Assembly: GCA_003402315.1 (NCBI GenBank)
Contig: QFXI01000025.1
Location: 1 to 64,000, forward strand
Source of the DNA: Candidatus Nitrotoga sp. LAW
GTDB taxonomy: Bacteria > Pseudomonadota > Gammaproteobacteria > Burkholderiales > Gallionellaceae
Reading direction: 5' to 3'
Length of the DNA stretch: 64,000 nucleotides
Shown here: positions 56,798 through 64,000 of the stretch, in pieces
How positions within the stretch are numbered: the first letter of the stretch is position 1
Layout: each line of letters starts with the position of its first letter
Notes under the pieces: generated by a model
Database searches by the model: none
What the model saw: the letters and a program-made list of their open reading frames with translations, nothing else
Told to the model about the DNA's origin: nothing
Position numbers and translations under genes: made by a program

Positions 56798-57592
56798 CTA
56801 AATAAATTTTATTAACAAATGTGTCGCCAATGCCAGCATCAGTATTGCGAAAAGTTTACGCAATAGCCCAATCTTCATGCGATGCGCCACCTTCGCGCCA
56901 AGCGGCGCAGTAATAACGCTAGCAAGTACGATCCACAATAACGACGGTAGGTACACGAAACCCAGGTTAGGAGAGGGTAGTGCATAGGAACTAAGACCCA
57001 TAACAATGTAGCCTATTGTGCCACCTATGGCGACCGGAAAACCGATCGCCGCAGAGGTACCAATTGCATTGCGTATTGGCACATTGCACCAAATTAAAAA
57101 CGGGACTACAACCGTACCGCCGCCGATAGATACCAGGCTGCTGATCCAGCCGGTGAACATACCCGTTAGCGTCATGCCGGTCATGCCAGGTAATTGACGT
57201 GAGGCTTGCGGGCGCAATTCAAACAAAATTTGAATTGCTGCAAAATATACAAATAAAGCAAAAAATATTCCTAGTCCACGTGGCGAAACAAATGCGGCGC
57301 ATAGTGCACCCAGTGCTGTTCCGAACAAAATGCCAGGAGTTATAGTACGAACCACGGCCCAGTTCACCGCACCATGCTGGTGGTGTTTGCGCATACTAGC
57401 GAGGGATGTAAACAGAATGGTTGCCATCGAGGTACCCAGCGCCAGATGCATAACATAAGGGGCAGGGAAGTGCTGCATTTTGAACAACATCAGCAAAACT
57501 GGCACCAAAATGGTTCCACCGCCAACGCCGAACATTCCACTAAATAACCCAACCAATGCACCCAGCGCAAGATAGGCAAAAGCCCATTCCAT
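56798..57592 (-). CDS. TauE/SafE family membrane transporter
   Basis: A 264-residue integral membrane protein with about eight hydrophobic segments (LALGALVGLFSGMFGVGGGTILVPVLLMLF, GMFTGWISSLVSIGGGTVVVPFLIW). The repeated glycine-rich half motifs define the sulfite-exporter/anion permease family. The substrate is unknown. It overlaps or abuts the EVE protein gene (1 bp apart). Confidence 0.88.
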   Translation of the reverse strand: MEWAFAYLALGALVGLFSGMFGVGGGTILVPVLLMLFKMQHFPAPYVMHLALGTSMATILFTSLASMRKHHQHGAVNWAVVRTITPGILFGTALGALCAAFVSPRGLGIFFALFVYFAAIQILFELRPQASRQLPGMTGMTLTGMFTGWISSLVSIGGGTVVVPFLIWCNVPIRNAIGTSAAIGFPVAIGGTIGYIVMGLSSYALPSPNLGFVYLPSLLWIVLASVITAPLGAKVAHRMKIGLLRKLFAILMLALATHLLIKFI

Positions 57593-57593
57593 A

Positions 57594-58058
57594 TTAATCG
57601 CGTACCAGATGCTTCAGAATAAACCTCCACTCAGCGGGATCAACCGGTGTGATGGACAAACGATTGCCCCGTTGCAAAACACGCATGCCTTCTAATTGTG
57701 GATGACGGCGCAGCTCTGCCAATGAAATGGGTTCAATTTTCTTTACCCATTGCACATCTACATTAAACCACCGCGGCGTTTCCTGCATGGCCTTGGGATC
57801 GAAATATTTGCTATTACGTTCAAATTGGGTTGCATCGGGATAGGCAGTGCTGGAAACGCGCGCAATGCCTGCAATACTTGGCACAGCACAATTGGAATGA
57901 TAGAAAAGTACCCCGTCGCCTTCGCACATCTGATCGCGCATGAAGTTACGTGCCTGATAGTTACGGACACCGTACCATGCCACTGTTTTGTCGGGCAGGT
58001 TAGCGAGGTCATCAATGCTAACATCGCTCGGTTCAGACTTCATTAGCCAATAACGCAT
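57594..58058 (-). CDS. EVE domain protein
   Basis: A 154-residue protein, MRYWLMKSEPSDVSIDDL, with the EVE core AWYGVRNYQARNFMRDQMCEGDGVLFYHSN and GIARVSSTAYPD. EVE domains belong to the PUA-like fold and bind modified nucleotides. It is next to the TauE-like gene and upstream in sequence order of the 6S RNA gene. Confidence 0.9.
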   Translation of the reverse strand: MRYWLMKSEPSDVSIDDLANLPDKTVAWYGVRNYQARNFMRDQMCEGDGVLFYHSNCAVPSIAGIARVSSTAYPDATQFERNSKYFDPKAMQETPRWFNVDVQWVKKIEPISLAELRRHPQLEGMRVLQRGNRLSITPVDPAEWRFILKHLVRD

Positions 58059-58261
58059 GTTATTCCATTTAAAACTCTAATAAAGTGAATCATTCTGTGA
58101 GAGTGCTCCTGAGGAATCATCGCTATGATGGAAATTAGAGGCGACCCTTTCCGTTATGTCATTCCATGAATTGAGATTGGAGCCATGCCAGAAGCATCAA
58201 ACTGAATGATGAACCTCCTACAACGTAATGCGTGCGACCTACTGCGGGTGTACCGATAAAA

Positions 58262-58288
58262 AATAATGCGGCATACGCCGCATTATTA
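58262..58288 (-). terminator. Terminator of the 6S RNA gene
   Basis: AATAATGCGGC and GCCGCATTATT form a strong hairpin around GTAT; on the minus strand it is followed by TTTTTTATCG. It lies 3' of the 6S RNA gene. Confidence 0.85.
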
Positions 58289-58292
58289 ATAA

Positions 58293-58468
58293 AGCCCCCC
58301 GCCTGTGCCGTTGACCCAACATCTTGAACCTGGGTTCAAGAGAGCCGGTTCCCAGTTACATCAGGTACATCCGCAGGAGATGCGCACAACAGTAACATTA
58401 AGGGGCGCAGCCTAAGCAAAGCTTATTGGTCCAAAGAATTATGAGCCTGACGAACACCGCAGGGGAAA
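58293..58468 (-). ncRNA. ssrS: 6S RNA
   Basis: A ~176-nt non-coding RNA that mimics an open promoter and binds sigma70 RNA polymerase. On the minus strand, CTTGAACC-CAGGTTCAAG near the 3' half matches the conserved hairpin of 6S RNA, then GGGTCAACGGCACAGGCGGGG closes with CCCCTGCGGTGTTCG at the 5' end. It follows zapA on the same strand, the usual position in proteobacteria, and its 5' end touches the zapA stop codon, so its promoter must lie within zapA. Ends are approximate. Confidence 0.85.
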
Positions 58469-58469
58469 C

Positions 58470-58784
58470 CTAAAACAACTCATCCTGTTCCGCAAATAAT
58501 GCGTCTATAGTTGCCACCATGGAACTCATTCTACGCTTAAATTCACCCGTGTCAAAACTAGTCCCAAGGCCTGGGGTTAATAGTTCGTGAGTAATATTTA
58601 AAGCAGACATAATTGCGATACGCTCGAGCGTAACAACCTTGCCGATATCGCGAATTTCGTGCATTTTCTTATCAAGATAAGCGACCGCATCAAGCAGTTC
58701 TGAACGCTCCGCTTCCGGGCAGGCGACACGGAATTTCCGATCGAGGATTGTAACATCAAGCGTTCTTGCACTCTCGCTACTCAT
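58470..58784 (-). CDS. zapA: Cell division protein ZapA
   Basis: A 104-residue Z-ring associated protein, DVTILDRKFRVACPEAERSELLDAVAYLDKKMHEIRD, followed by a coiled coil to the C-terminus. It cross-links FtsZ filaments. The neighbouring genes, a ZapB-like protein and 6S RNA, are the expected context. Confidence 0.93.
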   Translation of the reverse strand: MSSESARTLDVTILDRKFRVACPEAERSELLDAVAYLDKKMHEIRDIGKVVTLERIAIMSALNITHELLTPGLGTSFDTGEFKRRMSSMVATIDALFAEQDELF

Positions 58785-58786
58785 GT

Positions 58787-58981
58787 TTACTCTTCAGGTA
58801 ATTGCGCCAGCAATCGTTCCAAGCGCGATTTGACAGAGTCAATCTTGTCGTGGCATTGACGACTTTGACTCAACGCTTGATCCAATTCTTGACGCAGGTG
58901 ATGGTTTTTTTCACGCAAATGTCTAGTCAATTGCACCAATTGAGCTAATTTACTTTCCAATGCGTCTAATTCTGCTTGCAT
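58787..58981 (-). CDS. Small coiled-coil protein (TIGR02449/ZapB-like)
   Basis: A 64-residue coiled-coil protein (AELDALESKLAQLVQLTRHLREKNHHLRQELDQAL). It precedes zapA by 2 bp on the same strand. The family is a common partner of zapA and is probably a division factor. Confidence 0.85.
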   Translation of the reverse strand: MQAELDALESKLAQLVQLTRHLREKNHHLRQELDQALSQSRQCHDKIDSVKSRLERLLAQLPEE

Positions 58982-59097
58982 GGAGCGAACTATAATTTAA
59001 AGAAACCTGACCAGTCAAATGGGTAACTAAAAATAATTTTAAGCTGTACCGCCAACAGCCCGTTTAACAGGCGCGCTTTCCAGTTGTGAAGCCCATT

Positions 59098-59125
59098 CAC
59101 TTTTCGACAAGCTCAAAGCGAACGG
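59098..59125. repeat. REP-like fragment
   Basis: The sequence TTTTCGACAAGCTCAAAGCG followed by AACGG is a partial match to the REP-like sequence after cysS (17713-17790) and in the gspD upstream gap. Confidence 0.4.
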
Positions 59126-59234
59126 ATTTCAAACGTAATCTGGTTGAATCAATAGTTACGCATTATGGGAAAAAACGCGAAGCTGGTAGCATAGAAACTC
59201 CCACAAGCATGAAATTCAGAATATTTATAACATC

Positions 59235-59573
59235 ATGCAATATGTACAAAATCTCCCCCTGCCTCCGGCTTTAAACGGATCAGAAGATAACAATGAAGTA
59301 AAAAAGTTAACCGAAATTAAGCCAGTTAACTCCGCCCCAGAGCGCACCCAGCCATCAATGGTGCTTCGGCAACCTACACAATCTGAACCTCAGCCCCCCC
59401 TTATTAAGCCATTCGAAAGACGAAATGCAGAGACCCATCTTGGCGAACGCCGAACACTCTGTCGCCGTATTAAAACTCAACCTCTTCTGAAAGAGCTTCG
59501 TTCAAAGGTAGATCGACGACACCGTAAACAAAGAAAAACAGATATTACAGAACACATAGATGAAAAGGCTTAA
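59235..59573 (+). CDS. Basic hypothetical protein
   Basis: A 112-residue protein, Pro-rich in the first half (NLPLPPALNGSEDN) and strongly basic in the second (FERRNAETHLGERRTLCRRIK, LRSKVDRRHRKQRK). No domain, signal peptide or membrane segment is evident. It reads on the + strand by itself. A short conserved protein of unknown function is likely. Confidence 0.5.
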   Translation: MQYVQNLPLPPALNGSEDNNEVKKLTEIKPVNSAPERTQPSMVLRQPTQSEPQPPLIKPFERRNAETHLGERRTLCRRIKTQPLLKELRSKVDRRHRKQRKTDITEHIDEKA

Positions 59574-59934
59574 TATCGGCAATTTCTCAAACTAACCGAT
59601 TCCATCAATCATGTAAGGGCTTCCCCCATCAGCGTTATTTTGCGTTACATGGATATAAATATTGATCTGGCAGCTGGGGTTTGAAATTTTCATACGGCAT
59701 ATTCCACACGAAGATTCTAGAAATTTTTTGACGTGCCTTAATGACTGAACAATGGTGCCGCGTGTAATCGAGAAGAGTCCACATAGTTTAACAATACACA
59801 TCACGCCAACCCATTTACCAAGCTTAGATATGCCAATTTGCTCGTTACAAAGCATCGATAACTTACTTGACAATAGATTTATTTAAAGATACATTAAAAA
59901 TGATTGTTATCAACCTATACAAACTGAGACTTGG
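59574..59934. other. Intergenic region upstream of ncgA
   Basis: A 361-bp region. A short minus-strand frame (59592-59873) has no similarity and was not accepted. Near the right end is a good NsrR-like operator (59886-59908). The -10/-35 elements were not defined. Confidence 0.4.
59886..59908 (+). promoter_or_regulatory. NsrR-like operator upstream of ncgA
   Basis: AAGATACATT-AAA-AATGATTGTT is an imperfect palindrome of 23 bp that matches 18 of 23 positions of the NsrR pattern AAGATGCATTT..AAATGCATCTT. It lies 26 bp before the first possible start of ncgA. NsrR repression of nirK operons relieved by NO is established in ammonia oxidisers, so it is a likely target of the NsrR encoded at 18.1 kb. 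Confidence 0.7.
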
Positions 59935-61026
59935 ATGATAAGAAAAATGACCATTGCCATCAATACATTATATGCGCCCACTGTGGCTCGCCACCTCAAG
60001 AACATTTTAACATTTTGTTTTATAACAGGAATTTCAACTGCAAGCTGGGCTGAGCAGCGTGAATTTAACCTGAGCATTGATGAAGTTTCAATAGAAGCAG
60101 CCCCAGGCCTTACCAACAAAGTTTTTGCGTTCAACGGACAAGTACCAGGGCCACTCATTCGCCTCAAGGAAGGAGATGATGTGATGGTGCATGTGGCCAA
60201 CAACACCACACTTCCCCATACTGTCCATTGGCATGGAGTTAATCAAACCGGCAGTTGGCAACAAGACGGTGTACCAGGCATCACGCAAGAAGCAATTCAG
60301 CCCGGGGAATCTTATACCTATAAATTCAATGTTGATCGTCCCGGAAGCCTGTGGTACCACTGCCATGTAAATGTCTGGGAGCATGTGGCGATACGCGGGA
60401 TGTGGGGGCCAATGATAGTTGATCCCAAAAACCCGAGCGCACTCGAAAAAGAAGTTACCCTGGATGCCATTCTGATGATGAGCACTTGGCAATCTCCCTA
60501 TGCCAACGTATATGGCAAAGGGGGCAACCCGCAGGATGTTTCTGACTACTTTTCAGTAAACGCAAGATCCTTCCCGCTCACCCAACCGATTAGGGTCAAA
60601 AAAGGCGATGTATTGAGAATGCGCTTTATTGGCGCAGGCGATGAAACGCATCAAATGCATATGCATGGGCACGACATGCTCATCACCCACAAAGACGGAT
60701 ACCCACTTGCCAGTCCTTACTATGTGGACACAGTTCCGGTAGGGCCTGGAGAGCGTTATGACGTAATCGTCAAAATGAACAATCCTGGTCTTTTCATAAT
60801 GCACGACCATGTTGACAAACATATGACAAACAACGGCGCCTCAATGGGCGGGCCAGTAACCGTTTTTGAATATGACGGCGTCAAAATGAATGACTGGTAC
60901 GCATGGAAAGGTAAAGTGTATGACCCCAATTTCTTCTACAGTGTGTCACTTACACAAGGGTATGGGCTTTTCAATAGCGCACCTTTTATGGGAAAAATCG
61001 TCGAACAGGGAAAAAGAAGGAGATAA
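59935..61026 (+). CDS. ncgA: Two-domain multicopper oxidase
   Basis: A 363-residue periplasmic oxidase with a signal peptide (ILTFCFITGISTASWA). Copper ligands are clear: HTVHWHGVNQ and WYHCHVNVWEHVAIRGMWG in domain 1, HQMHMHGHDM and MHDHVDKHM in domain 2. The Cys-His type 1 site appears only in domain 1, which fits the type C two-domain oxidases of nitrifiers. It starts at ATG 59935 (59947 possible). ncgA leads the operon, 2 bp before ncgB. In Nitrosomonas europaea ncgABC are required for NirK function and nitrite tolerance. Confidence 0.9.
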   Translation: MIRKMTIAINTLYAPTVARHLKNILTFCFITGISTASWAEQREFNLSIDEVSIEAAPGLTNKVFAFNGQVPGPLIRLKEGDDVMVHVANNTTLPHTVHWHGVNQTGSWQQDGVPGITQEAIQPGESYTYKFNVDRPGSLWYHCHVNVWEHVAIRGMWGPMIVDPKNPSALEKEVTLDAILMMSTWQSPYANVYGKGGNPQDVSDYFSVNARSFPLTQPIRVKKGDVLRMRFIGAGDETHQMHMHGHDMLITHKDGYPLASPYYVDTVPVGPGERYDVIVKMNNPGLFIMHDHVDKHMTNNGASMGGPVTVFEYDGVKMNDWYAWKGKVYDPNFFYSVSLTQGYGLFNSAPFMGKIVEQGKRRR

Positions 61027-61028
61027 AT

Positions 61029-61709
61029 ATGAAGCGAATAATTTTTGTTGCCTTACTTGGCTTTTCTGGAGCGACCCTCGCCGAAGGAGGAATGCTTCAA
61101 GGGAGTTGCGCTACCTGCCACAACACTAAGGGGCCGGCAGCACAGACTTTAAAAACTGCCTTTGAAAAAAAAGGGCCAGATCTTTTTTATGCGGGCAATA
61201 AATATCGCCAGGAATGGCTCGTATCTTGGCTACAAAAGCCAAGTCGGCTTCGCCCAGCCGGAATGTACTATGGCGGTCATATCAAGGCTGGGGTAAAAGG
61301 TGATGAAATTGATGCTTCGACGCTCACAGATCATATTGCACTTTCCAAGGCCGACGCCACCTCAGTTGCGGCCGAACTCATGAAAATGAAACCGCATGAT
61401 GACTTAATTGCAAAGGAGAAAATTGAGTCCGGTACAGTACCAAAGCAGATGGGGGAAATGGCCTTCAATAAATTTTTGGGCTGTATGGCCTGTCACTTGA
61501 TCGAGCCTGAATATGGTGGGTTATCAGGGCCTGAACTTTATACGGCGGCCAAGCGCCTGCAACCGCAATATATAGCAAGTTTTATCAGGTCTCCCCAAGC
61601 TTGGGAGCCAAAATCCATGATGCCCAACAAAAATTTATCGGAGGTGAATATACAGAAAATGGTCCATTATCTTGAAACACTGAGCAAGGAGGATGCCAAT
61701 GCCAACTAA
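61029..61709 (+). CDS. ncgB: Diheme cytochrome c
   Basis: A 226-residue exported cytochrome with signal peptide (IIFVALLGFSGATLAEGG) and two haem c sites, CATCH and CMACH. A single Met in MYYGGHIKAG or later could be an axial ligand. Its position between ncgA and ncgC matches the established ncgABC order. It likely passes electrons to NirK or to the oxidase. Confidence 0.88.
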   Translation: MKRIIFVALLGFSGATLAEGGMLQGSCATCHNTKGPAAQTLKTAFEKKGPDLFYAGNKYRQEWLVSWLQKPSRLRPAGMYYGGHIKAGVKGDEIDASTLTDHIALSKADATSVAAELMKMKPHDDLIAKEKIESGTVPKQMGEMAFNKFLGCMACHLIEPEYGGLSGPELYTAAKRLQPQYIASFIRSPQAWEPKSMMPNKNLSEVNIQKMVHYLETLSKEDANAN

Positions 61710-62049
61710 ATTAGTTTTGTTAATTTTACTAGCGGCTTTCTCAGCTCAAACCCAAGCCAAAGAAACGCCCGCTGACAACTACAAAGCCTATTGCATTCAA
61801 TGCCACGGCAGTGAGGGAACCGGAAAAGGCGTAAACGTCCGGGATATGACGGTCGTGCCGCGTGATCACACCGATGCGAAAGCAATGTCGGGTCGGTCGG
61901 ACGAAACACTATTCAAGGCAATTAAAGAGGGCGGCCCATCTATTGAAAAATCAATATTGATGCCGCCTTGGGGTGCAACCTTAAGTGATGAGGAAATTAA
62001 AGAGTTGGTGCAACACCTGCGTATGTTATGTAAGTGTAAGTTTGGTTAG
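61699..62049 (+). CDS. ncgC: Monohaem cytochrome c
   Basis: Start taken at ATG 61699 because AGGAGG lies six bases upstream; ATG 61693 is too close to that site. It gives 116 residues with a signal peptide (LVLLILLAAFSAQTQA) and one haem site CIQCHGSEGTGKG; a Met in LMPPWG probably completes the haem. It overlaps ncgB by 11 bp. Confidence 0.88.
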   Translation: MPTKLVLLILLAAFSAQTQAKETPADNYKAYCIQCHGSEGTGKGVNVRDMTVVPRDHTDAKAMSGRSDETLFKAIKEGGPSIEKSILMPPWGATLSDEEIKELVQHLRMLCKCKFG

Positions 62050-62121
62050 TAGATGGTAGCAGCACGAAGTAGTAATAAAAATACAATCTGTAGTTAATGT
62101 TCAATTAAACAGGGGAATAAC

Positions 62122-63066
62122 ATGTATACGCTTAAAAAAACAGCTGTTGCTGTCATGATGGTAGCTGGGCTTTTTTCCGCACAGCAAGTTTTTGCGAAAA
62201 CGGTTAAAGTCACGATGACGGCTATGGAAGTTGATCTAGCCGTGAATAACAAGGGTGACGCCAAAATGGCAGCATGGACATTCGATGGCTCCATTCCTGG
62301 CAAGCCTGTCCGCGTAGACGAAGGGGATACGGTCGATTTTACGTTGATCAATCCTCCTGAAAATAAAAATTCACATGCAATGGATTTTCATGCGGCTCAG
62401 GTTGACGTGCTGAATGAATTTGGTGAAATCAAGCCGGGGCAAACTAAACATTTCAAGTTTGAAGCCAAAGTTCCAGGCGTATTCATGTATCACTGTGGCG
62501 CAAGCACCATGGCTCAGCATATTGCCAAGGGAATGTATGGGATGATTATCGTCGATCCAAAAGATAAAAAGAATTATCCAAAAGCAGACCGTGAATACAT
62601 GCTGATTCAGCAGCAATACTTCCCGGACAGCGAGAACATCACTGGCTTACTTGAAAACACAGGTTGGAAAGGTGCTCTCATCAACGGTAAAATGTTCCAT
62701 TACGACCCTGTTCATGAACCAAATGCAACTCAGGTTCTGGAGTCCAAACCAGGCGAACGCGTCCGCATTTTCTTCGTGAACGCGAATATCAACAATCCAG
62801 TCGCCCTGCATCCTATCGCAGGAATTTGGGATCGTGTTTATATCAACGGCAACCCGAAGAACACGCTATACGGCATTCAAACATACAACGTAGCGGTAGC
62901 TGAAGGCAGTACATTTGATATCGTTTCGCCAGCTGACCGTCCGACCAATGTCGCAATCGTCGATCATGCAATGGGAGCAGCGTTACGTGGCGCTATCACA
63001 GTTCTGATGAATAAGCCTGATGCTGACCCGAAAAAAGGACATGGCGATCAAATCCTAATCAGATAA
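62122..63066 (+). CDS. nirK: Copper-containing nitrite reductase
   Basis: A 314-residue periplasmic enzyme reducing nitrite to nitric oxide, with a signal peptide (VAVMMVAGLFSAQQVFA). The type 1 and type 2 copper ligands are present in HAMDFHAAQ, MYHCGASTMAQHIAKGMYGMI and DHAMGAAL, with the catalytic Asp in the first motif and the catalytic His in LHPIAGIWDR. The ATG has AGGGGA upstream. Last of ncgABC-nirK. Confidence 0.95.
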   Translation: MYTLKKTAVAVMMVAGLFSAQQVFAKTVKVTMTAMEVDLAVNNKGDAKMAAWTFDGSIPGKPVRVDEGDTVDFTLINPPENKNSHAMDFHAAQVDVLNEFGEIKPGQTKHFKFEAKVPGVFMYHCGASTMAQHIAKGMYGMIIVDPKDKKNYPKADREYMLIQQQYFPDSENITGLLENTGWKGALINGKMFHYDPVHEPNATQVLESKPGERVRIFFVNANINNPVALHPIAGIWDRVYINGNPKNTLYGIQTYNVAVAEGSTFDIVSPADRPTNVAIVDHAMGAALRGAITVLMNKPDADPKKGHGDQILIR

Positions 63067-63090
63067 TTCTTAGTAAAGCTTCACTAATTT

Positions 63091-63120
63091 TGAGGAGGCA
63101 TTTGCCTCCTCAAAATATTT
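63091..63120 (+). terminator. Intrinsic terminator after nirK
   Basis: TGAGGAGGC-ATTT-GCCTCCTCA is a 9-bp perfect stem, followed by AAATATTT and preceded by TTT. It ends the ncgABC-nirK transcript and is followed at once by the third MITE-like repeat. Confidence 0.75.
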
Positions 63121-63122
63121 AA

Positions 63123-63260
63123 GGACGCCTCTAAAAACCCAGAGTTTTAAACAAGACTGGGCATGAATAAAAAATTTTTACGCAGCATATAATTGATATG
63201 AAATGAAAATTATATGGACAATAACGTATTGTGAACAAACCTGAATTTTTATAAATGCCT
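63123..63260. mobile_element. MITE-like dispersed repeat, copy 3
   Basis: The most diverged of the three ~140-bp repeats, with ends GGACGCCTCTAAAAA and TTTTTATAAATGCC. Internal blocks GAATAAAAAAT, ACGCAGCATATAA and AACGTATTGTGA match copies 1 and 2. It is in the same orientation. It lies between nirK and the DUF1264 gene. Confidence 0.75.
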
Positions 63261-63467
63261 TTAAGCCGGGCATATAAAATTGCCCGTCCCCCCTCCCCTG
63301 TAAAAGGTATATGATAGAACCTCCTACGCGTTAAAACTGTAAAAAAAGCGTTGGAATGCCCATATCATAAAGATGGAACTAGACCCATCAATTTAAAGAT
63401 AAATTGGCATGGAATATATAGCAATCATCCTAGCTTTAACTACTAAAAACTATCAGGAGATTCCATT

Positions 63468-64000
63468 ATGAAAATCAACAAAGCCTGTATTCTTGTTTCC
63501 TCGTTAATCACGGCTGGCTTCTTGTCTGCCCCAGCTTTTGCTGCGGACAAAAATCCTTTGTCCGGTTATACAATTCATGTTGTGGCGCCACATGTCATGG
63601 ACGGAGAAATTATTGGTCCATTCCATCACTACTGCAAACCAATCAATGACGACGTTATTCAATGTATTTTGTTTGAGTCAGCCGAACCTAACGCCCGCTT
63701 GACCGAAGTTGAATACATGGTTTCCAAAAAAGTGACTGGATCGGTCATACCGAAATGGTCGCATACGCAAAACTGGCACGACCATAAGCAAGAAATAGAA
63801 ACCGGCCGTGTTGCTATAGTGAATCCAACTGACCCGAAAGAGCAAAAAGGGCTGGCGGATTATGTTGCCGGAACCGATGGCATTATTTTCCATCTCTGGC
63901 CTAAAGATGCGCCTATTCCTGACGGTTCAGTCGGTATTCCCCAATCAGTTGGGCATTGGGAAGAGCTACATGGGAAAATTAGCAAAGATGCAACTAAAAA
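63468..64000 (+). CDS. DUF1264 domain protein, exported (partial)
   Basis: The protein is cut by the window end (177 codons seen). It has a signal peptide (ACILVSSLITAGFLSAPAFAA). The body shows HVVAPHVMDGEIIGPFHHYCKP, FESAEPNARLTEVEYMVSK, WHDHKQEIETGRVAIV and DGIIFHLWP, the DUF1264/OBAP-like family, best known from bacterial exported proteins of unknown function and plant oil bodies. The ATG has AGGAGA upstream. Its own promoter lies after the nirK terminator. Confidence 0.85.
   Translation, partial: MKINKACILVSSLITAGFLSAPAFAADKNPLSGYTIHVVAPHVMDGEIIGPFHHYCKPINDDVIQCILFESAEPNARLTEVEYMVSKKVTGSVIPKWSHTQNWHDHKQEIETGRVAIVNPTDPKEQKGLADYVAGTDGIIFHLWPKDAPIPDGSVGIPQSVGHWEELHGKISKDATK

Noticed and set aside
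59592-59873. Minus-strand open frame of 93 codons upstream of ncgA
   Set aside because: It has no recognisable similarity or ribosome site, unusual Cys-rich composition, and lies in the likely regulatory region of ncgA.

Overview
The window looks like chromosome of a chemolithoautotrophic betaproteobacterium, most plausibly Nitrosomonadales and perhaps Gallionellaceae. This is inferred from gene content and not from a phylogeny: a Calvin-cycle style block tkt-gap-pgk-pyk-fba, an ncgABC-nirK cluster of the type known from ammonia and nitrite oxidisers, an NsrR-type regulator, a GspE-to-GspD type II secretion operon and a DUF3426/prmA/accCB/aroQ block. No tRNA, rRNA or CRISPR array was recognised.

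Region by region. 0.1-3.7 kb: a LOG-family gene divergent from polA; all three Asp positions of the PolA proofreading exonuclease appear substituted. 3.8-7.2 kb: a small chromosomal integron. An IntI-type integrase (+ strand) diverges from three minus-strand cassettes (TIR-domain protein, C39-like cysteine peptidase, VOC protein), with two clear attC sites, one degenerate one and a candidate attI junction. 7.2-18.5 kb: mostly housekeeping genes (lipoprotein hydrolase, thiL, pgpA, secreted nuclease, lpxH, two tandem cyclophilins, a TPR protein, glnS, cysS, nsrR). 18.5-27.6 kb: accessory envelope region with an IS200-like remnant, a gamma-glutamylcyclotransferase-like protein, a radical SAM/SPASM enzyme, a Wzm/Wzt exporter, an EpsD-like periplasmic PPIase, two exported proteins and a lipoprotein.

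27.8-39.5 kb: the type II secretion genes, read on the minus strand in the order gspE-F-G-H-I-J-K, a 494-bp gap, then gspL-M-C/N-D. 39.7-44.4 kb: DUF3426, prmA, accC, accB, aroQ and a PIN/antitoxin pair. 44.8-52.1 kb: sugar-phosphate genes on the plus strand. 52.3-52.8 kb: hicAB, whose toxin is only 58 residues. 52.9-59.0 kb: rlmI, xerC, DUF484, dapF, tauE/safE, EVE, the 6S RNA gene, zapA and a ZapB-like protein. 59.9-64.0 kb: ncgABC-nirK behind a good NsrR-like operator, then a DUF1264 gene cut by the window end.

A dispersed element of about 140 bp with terminal inverted repeats occurs three times (14.07, 17.80 and 63.12 kb) and looks like a MITE. The strongest candidates for new biology are the integron with its TIR and peptidase cassettes, the PolA with an eroded proofreading site, and the exported-protein/EPS-export block attached to the type II secretion operon.
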